Shown one piece after another: positions 4,945 through 7,459 of a DNA stretch of 7,459 nt (position 1 is its first letter; every line of letters begins with the position of its first letter). This DNA comes from an uncultured Acidimicrobiaceae bacterium (lineage in GTDB: Bacteria; Actinomycetota; Acidimicrobiia; Acidimicrobiales; Microtrichaceae), in assembly GCA_937868025.1 (NCBI GenBank), contig CALMLJ010000136.1, forward strand, positions 1 to 7,459, written 5' to 3'. The position numbers were made by a program, and so were the translations under genes. The notes beneath the pieces are model-generated. The model ran no database searches. It had not been told where the DNA came from and saw nothing but the letters and a program-made list of their open reading frames with translations.

Positions 4945-7342
4945 ACGGGAACGACGCCACGGCCGTGGGCGTGGGGACCGCTGCGGGGTCGGCGCTGCCG
5001 ATGCCCACCTGGCCGAATTCGTTGCGGCCCCAGCACCGGATCTCACCGTCGGTTCGACGAGCGCACACCTGCCTCGATCCGGCCGACAGGGCGTCGGCGG
5101 GGCCGAGGCCGGCGACGATGACGGGCGAGGCCGAGCGTTCGAAGCCGCCATCCCCGAGTTGACCGTCGTCGTTGTCGCCCCAGCAGCGGACGAGGCGGTC
5201 GTCGCCGATCGTGCACGTTGAGAACCGTCCGGTGCTCAACTGGCGCGCGCCCGAGACCCCGGTCGCGACCGTTGGGGTGAGCGAGATCACCTCGTTCTCC
5301 CAGTCGAGGAGTCCCCAACACGTGACCCGCCCGGTCGCCAGCAGCGCGCACGTCGAGAAGGTGCCGGCGGAGATCGCCAGGACGCCGTGCTGCAACCCCT
5401 GGACTGGGACGGGGATCGCCGAATCGGTGGTCGTGCCGTCGCCCAGCTGGCCGACGTCGTTGATGCCCCAGCACTGCACGGCACCAACCACCTGGAGGGC
5501 GCACGTGTATTCGAGACCGGCGACGACCGACGCCACACCTTGCAAGCCGGTGACTGCGACGGTCGACGACGTCTGCGTCCTGGTGCCGCTCCCGAGTTGG
5601 CCGTGGACGTTGAGGCCCCAGCAGTCGACTCGTCCGGTCACGAGCAACGCACAGGTGTGCCCGTGTCCTACGGTCAGGTCTCGGACCCCGCCGTGGAGGC
5701 CTTCGACGACGACGGGTGTGGTCGACCAGGTCGTGGCAGTGGTGGTGCCGAGCTGGCCGTCCCAGTTGTTGCCCCAGCACACGGCCTGTGCGCCTCCGAG
5801 AACTGCGCACATGTGGTAAGAGCCGACGCCGCGGGCCAACCCCGCGATGTCGGACAGGCCCGAGACCGTGACCGGTCGGGAGGAGTCGATCTGCGAGCCG
5901 TCGCCGAGCTGGCCGCTGTTGTTGCTGCCCCAGCAGCCGGCCCCTCCACTCGGGGTCACTGCGCAGCTGAAGTCGTTGCCGGCCACCAGACCGAGCGGCG
6001 AGGTCGCACCCACGAGCGTCGGGCCGGGTTGTGTGGTCGGTGTGGTGGACGGGCTCGTGCTGACCGGGCTCGTCACCGGGACGGTCGACAGCGGCGTGGG
6101 GTTGTCGGGATCGAAGGGTGTCGTGGTGCTGGTCGCACCGGGTGTCGTGGAACCCGGGGTGCTGGAACCGGGCGTGGTCGAGCCAGGCGTGGTCGAGCCA
6201 GGGGTGGTCGACCCAGGGGTGGTCGACCGCGTCGTCGTCTTCCCGTTCACACGTGTGGGAGTCGTCGTGGTCGGCGGACGGGTCGACGTGGGGGAGGGCG
6301 GGAGTGTGGTGGGCGGCGCGCTCGTCGACGGGACGGTGACCGGATCGCTGGTGGCGCTGTCGTCGGCTTTGGCGACGTCGACGACACCGGACGGACCCAG
6401 CAGCGCGGCATGGTCGCCGGTGCTCTGGTTGAGCACCAGGGTGCCGTCGGTCGTCGCAACCTGATCCCACCGCACTGCGCTTCCGGGCCAGTCGAGGTTC
6501 GTCGATGTGGAGGTGATCGTGCCCGCGACCGGATCGAGGACCTCGACGATTCCCTCGTCGGCCGAGGGAAAGAACAGCCGACCGTCGGTTGCGAACATGG
6601 TGGCGACCGCCTCGGGGAGCGCGATCCGGGTGACCCGGTCGTCGCCGGACCCGGTGATGGCGGTCACGGTGCCCCTACCGGGCTCGGCGAGCCACAACTC
6701 GGAGTCGCCCGCGGCGATCGCCGCCGTGCTGCCCGGTGCGAGCCGCACGGAGCGTCGGTCGTCGCTGTCGCCGTCGGCGATCTCGAGCATCGGATTCGGG
6801 CCGGCCGAGATGGCGGCCACACGGCCCCCCACGCTCGCGACGCCGGGGAGGACCCGATGCCGACGCTCCCCGATCCGGACGGGCCGACCGACCGGGTCCA
6901 GGTCGTCCGGATCGATGGCTTGCGCCTCACCCTCCTCCAGGTCGACCTGCCACAGCCGGTCGCCGTCGAGGACGGTCGTCGCGTCGGGCGGCAGCTGACG
7001 CGACCCCGTGACCTCAAGGTCGGCGAGTCGGATGGAGGAGAGCGTCGAACCGCGAGGGCCAGGTACCCGAACGATGGCGTACGAGGCGACCTCTTGCACG
7101 CTCAACGCAGTTCCGATCGACGCCTCGACCGGAATTCTCTGCATGACCCGCCCGGACTTGAGGTCGATGACCAGCAGTCGGCCGCGCGCTCCGTCGGCAA
7201 TGACCGACCATCCATCGCTCCAGCGTGAGACTGGTTGGGCGACTCCCTCGCCCGTGAGCGCGACGATGCCGACCGCGACCAGAGCAGCAATCGGGACCAC
7301 GATCCAGCTCCACCGGTGCAGCGCCGAACGTTGCGGTGACAT
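4943..7342 (-). CDS. Membrane-anchored two-propeller protein with seven-blade RCC1 domain
   Basis: A 799-aa envelope protein. After an Arg-containing N-terminus, residues 12-30 are a hydrophobic signal-anchor or signal peptide (possible cut after GEGVA), so the rest should lie outside. Residues about 42-325 form a repetitive beta-rich region (e.g. RGRLLVIDLKSGRVMQRI, DGRLFFPSADEGIVEVLDP), like a YVTN/PQQ-type propeller. Residues 328-442 are a Thr/Pro/Ser linker holding six STTPG-like units. Residues about 445-799 are seven RCC1-type blades with CWG..N..GQLGDG signatures. Each blade has a CX9C pair: 460/470, 512/522, 564/574, 614/624, 665/675, 710/720 and 760/770. RCC1 folds are protein-binding platforms; bacterial ones have varied, mostly unknown roles. 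The ATG has only a weak GGTGAA site, and a four-codon frame (ATG GTG AAC TGA, 7353-7342) overlaps it. It is followed ten bases on by the kinase gene, so an extracytoplasmic sensor or ligand-presenting role is inferred. It has no enzyme motif. Confidence 0.9.
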   Translation of the reverse strand: MSPQRSALHRWSWIVVPIAALVAVGIVALTGEGVAQPVSRWSDGWSVIADGARGRLLVIDLKSGRVMQRIPVEASIGTALSVQEVASYAIVRVPGPRGSTLSSIRLADLEVTGSRQLPPDATTVLDGDRLWQVDLEEGEAQAIDPDDLDPVGRPVRIGERRHRVLPGVASVGGRVAAISAGPNPMLEIADGDSDDRRSVRLAPGSTAAIAAGDSELWLAEPGRGTVTAITGSGDDRVTRIALPEAVATMFATDGRLFFPSADEGIVEVLDPVAGTITSTSTNLDWPGSAVRWDQVATTDGTLVLNQSTGDHAALLGPSGVVDVAKADDSATSDPVTVPSTSAPPTTLPPSPTSTRPPTTTTPTRVNGKTTTRSTTPGSTTPGSTTPGSTTPGSSTPGSTTPGATSTTTPFDPDNPTPLSTVPVTSPVSTSPSTTPTTQPGPTLVGATSPLGLVAGNDFSCAVTPSGGAGCWGSNNSGQLGDGSQIDSSRPVTVSGLSDIAGLARGVGSYHMCAVLGGAQAVCWGNNWDGQLGTTTATTWSTTPVVVEGLHGGVRDLTVGHGHTCALLVTGRVDCWGLNVHGQLGSGTRTQTSSTVAVTGLQGVASVVAGLEYTCALQVVGAVQCWGINDVGQLGDGTTTDSAIPVPVQGLQHGVLAISAGTFSTCALLATGRVTCWGLLDWENEVISLTPTVATGVSGARQLSTGRFSTCTIGDDRLVRCWGDNDDGQLGDGGFERSASPVIVAGLGPADALSAGSRQVCARRTDGEIRCWGRNEFGQVGIGSADPAAVPTPTAVASFP
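4988..6010 (-). repeat. Seven RCC1 blades with regular CX9C-WG pairs
   Basis: Protein-level repeats of about 50 residues, read on the minus strand. Six of seven blades carry G(Q)LG or GQVG after CWG..N; blade 5 keeps CWG but replaces the glycine motif with LLDWENEVIS. Seven blades is the count of a complete RCC1 propeller. The ten-residue Cys step is the same in every blade. Confidence 0.88.
6137..6226 (-). repeat. Six 15-bp tandem repeats encoding STTPG units
   Basis: Residues 373-402 read STTPG four times, SSTPG once, then STTPG. On the plus strand the 15-base units appear as ggcgtggtcgagcca and close variants (6141-6230). The array is in frame, so changes in copy number alter only linker length. 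Such Thr/Pro stalks are typical of wall-spanning exported proteins and are possible O-glycosylation sites. Confidence 0.85.
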
Positions 7343-7427
7343 CAGTTCACCATTGCAGCCCCCGCCGGGCCCTGCAAACAGCTTTCGTGCCCTCGGCCTT
7401 CCGTCCTAGATGATTGGTTCCAAGGGG
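7343..7427. other. Intergenic region upstream of the RCC1-protein operon
   Basis: This 85-base gap should hold the operon promoter if the operon starts here. No clear -35/-10 pair is visible. An imperfect inverted repeat, tgcag...ctgca (7353-7375, minor interior pairs), sits just upstream of the start codon. GGAACC on the minus strand (7421-7416) resembles an ECF -35 element but lacks a matching -10. Confidence 0.3.
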
Positions 7428-7459
7428 TCAGTGGTCGTAGGCGGTGAGGCTGCGGGCGG
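7428..7459 (-). CDS. Possible C-terminal end of another minus-strand gene (partial)
   Basis: The minus strand entering the window reads A-R-S-L-T-A-Y-D-H then TGA (7430-7428). Only nine residues are visible; the composition is plausible for a protein end, but this cannot be distinguished from chance. If real, it lies 85 bases upstream of and in the same direction as the RCC1-protein gene. Confidence 0.22.
   Translation of the reverse strand, partial: ARSLTAYDH

Noticed and set aside
4933..5151. Longer kinase N-terminus starting at 5151
   Set aside because: The extension is Ala/Pro/Arg-rich and overlaps the last RCC1 blades; the kinase domain begins right after the GTG at 4932.
5387..7228. 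A 613-codon open frame on the plus strand opposite the RCC1-protein gene
   Set aside because: Very Arg/Gly-rich with low-complexity GRRGRG stretches mirroring the STTPG repeats; the minus strand has clear domains.
7394..7421. ECF-type promoter (GGAACC on the minus strand) before the RCC1-protein gene
   Set aside because: No GTT/CGTC-like -10 element at 16-18 bases, so one six-base match is not enough.

Overview
This is a GC-rich bacterial window with strongly G/C-ending codons and GTG as well as ATG starts. The gene content points to Actinomycetota. Tandem 'GYW..DGGVFSFGDA.FYGS' repeats fused to a wall hydrolase, a one-TM Ser/Thr kinase and Thr/Pro-rich linkers suggest an Acidimicrobiia-like lineage. 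That placement is an inference from gene content; there is no marker gene here.

Layout. Positions 1-1347 (+) hold the 3' part of a gene that begins before the window. It encodes an APVPTT-repeat linker, six 'GYW' repeats of about 42 residues, and a C-terminal NlpC/P60 cysteine peptidase with a readable Cys-His-Glu triad. A perfect 18-bp hairpin (1359-1404) follows it. Positions 1461-3580 (+) are a two-gene operon with an ATGA overlap. The first gene encodes a divergent protein resembling an ECF/sigma-70 factor; the second encodes a 396-aa protein I do not recognise. A 62-bp gap separates this operon from a convergent pair on the minus strand. That pair, in transcription order from 7342 down to 3643, encodes a 799-aa membrane-anchored protein and a 429-aa Ser/Thr protein kinase. 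The 799-aa protein has an N-terminal propeller-like region, a (STTPG)n linker and a seven-blade RCC1 domain. The kinase has one TM segment and a small extracytoplasmic domain. The last 32 bases may be the C-terminal end of another minus-strand gene.

How the genes may work together (inference). The RCC1 protein and the kinase are translationally close: the stop of the first lies inside the Shine-Dalgarno of the second. Both are predicted to send a Thr/Pro-rich stalk and a globular domain through the wall, so they could form an envelope sensor pair whose output is cytoplasmic phosphorylation. The adjacent sigma-like gene and its coupled partner are candidates for a transcriptional output, but convergent neighbourhood alone does not prove a link. 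The NlpC/P60 protein upstream is a wall-remodelling enzyme; the strong hairpin separates it from the others and it may be unrelated.

Most other long open frames, including very long ones antisense to the genes above, are GC-driven shadows and are not annotated.
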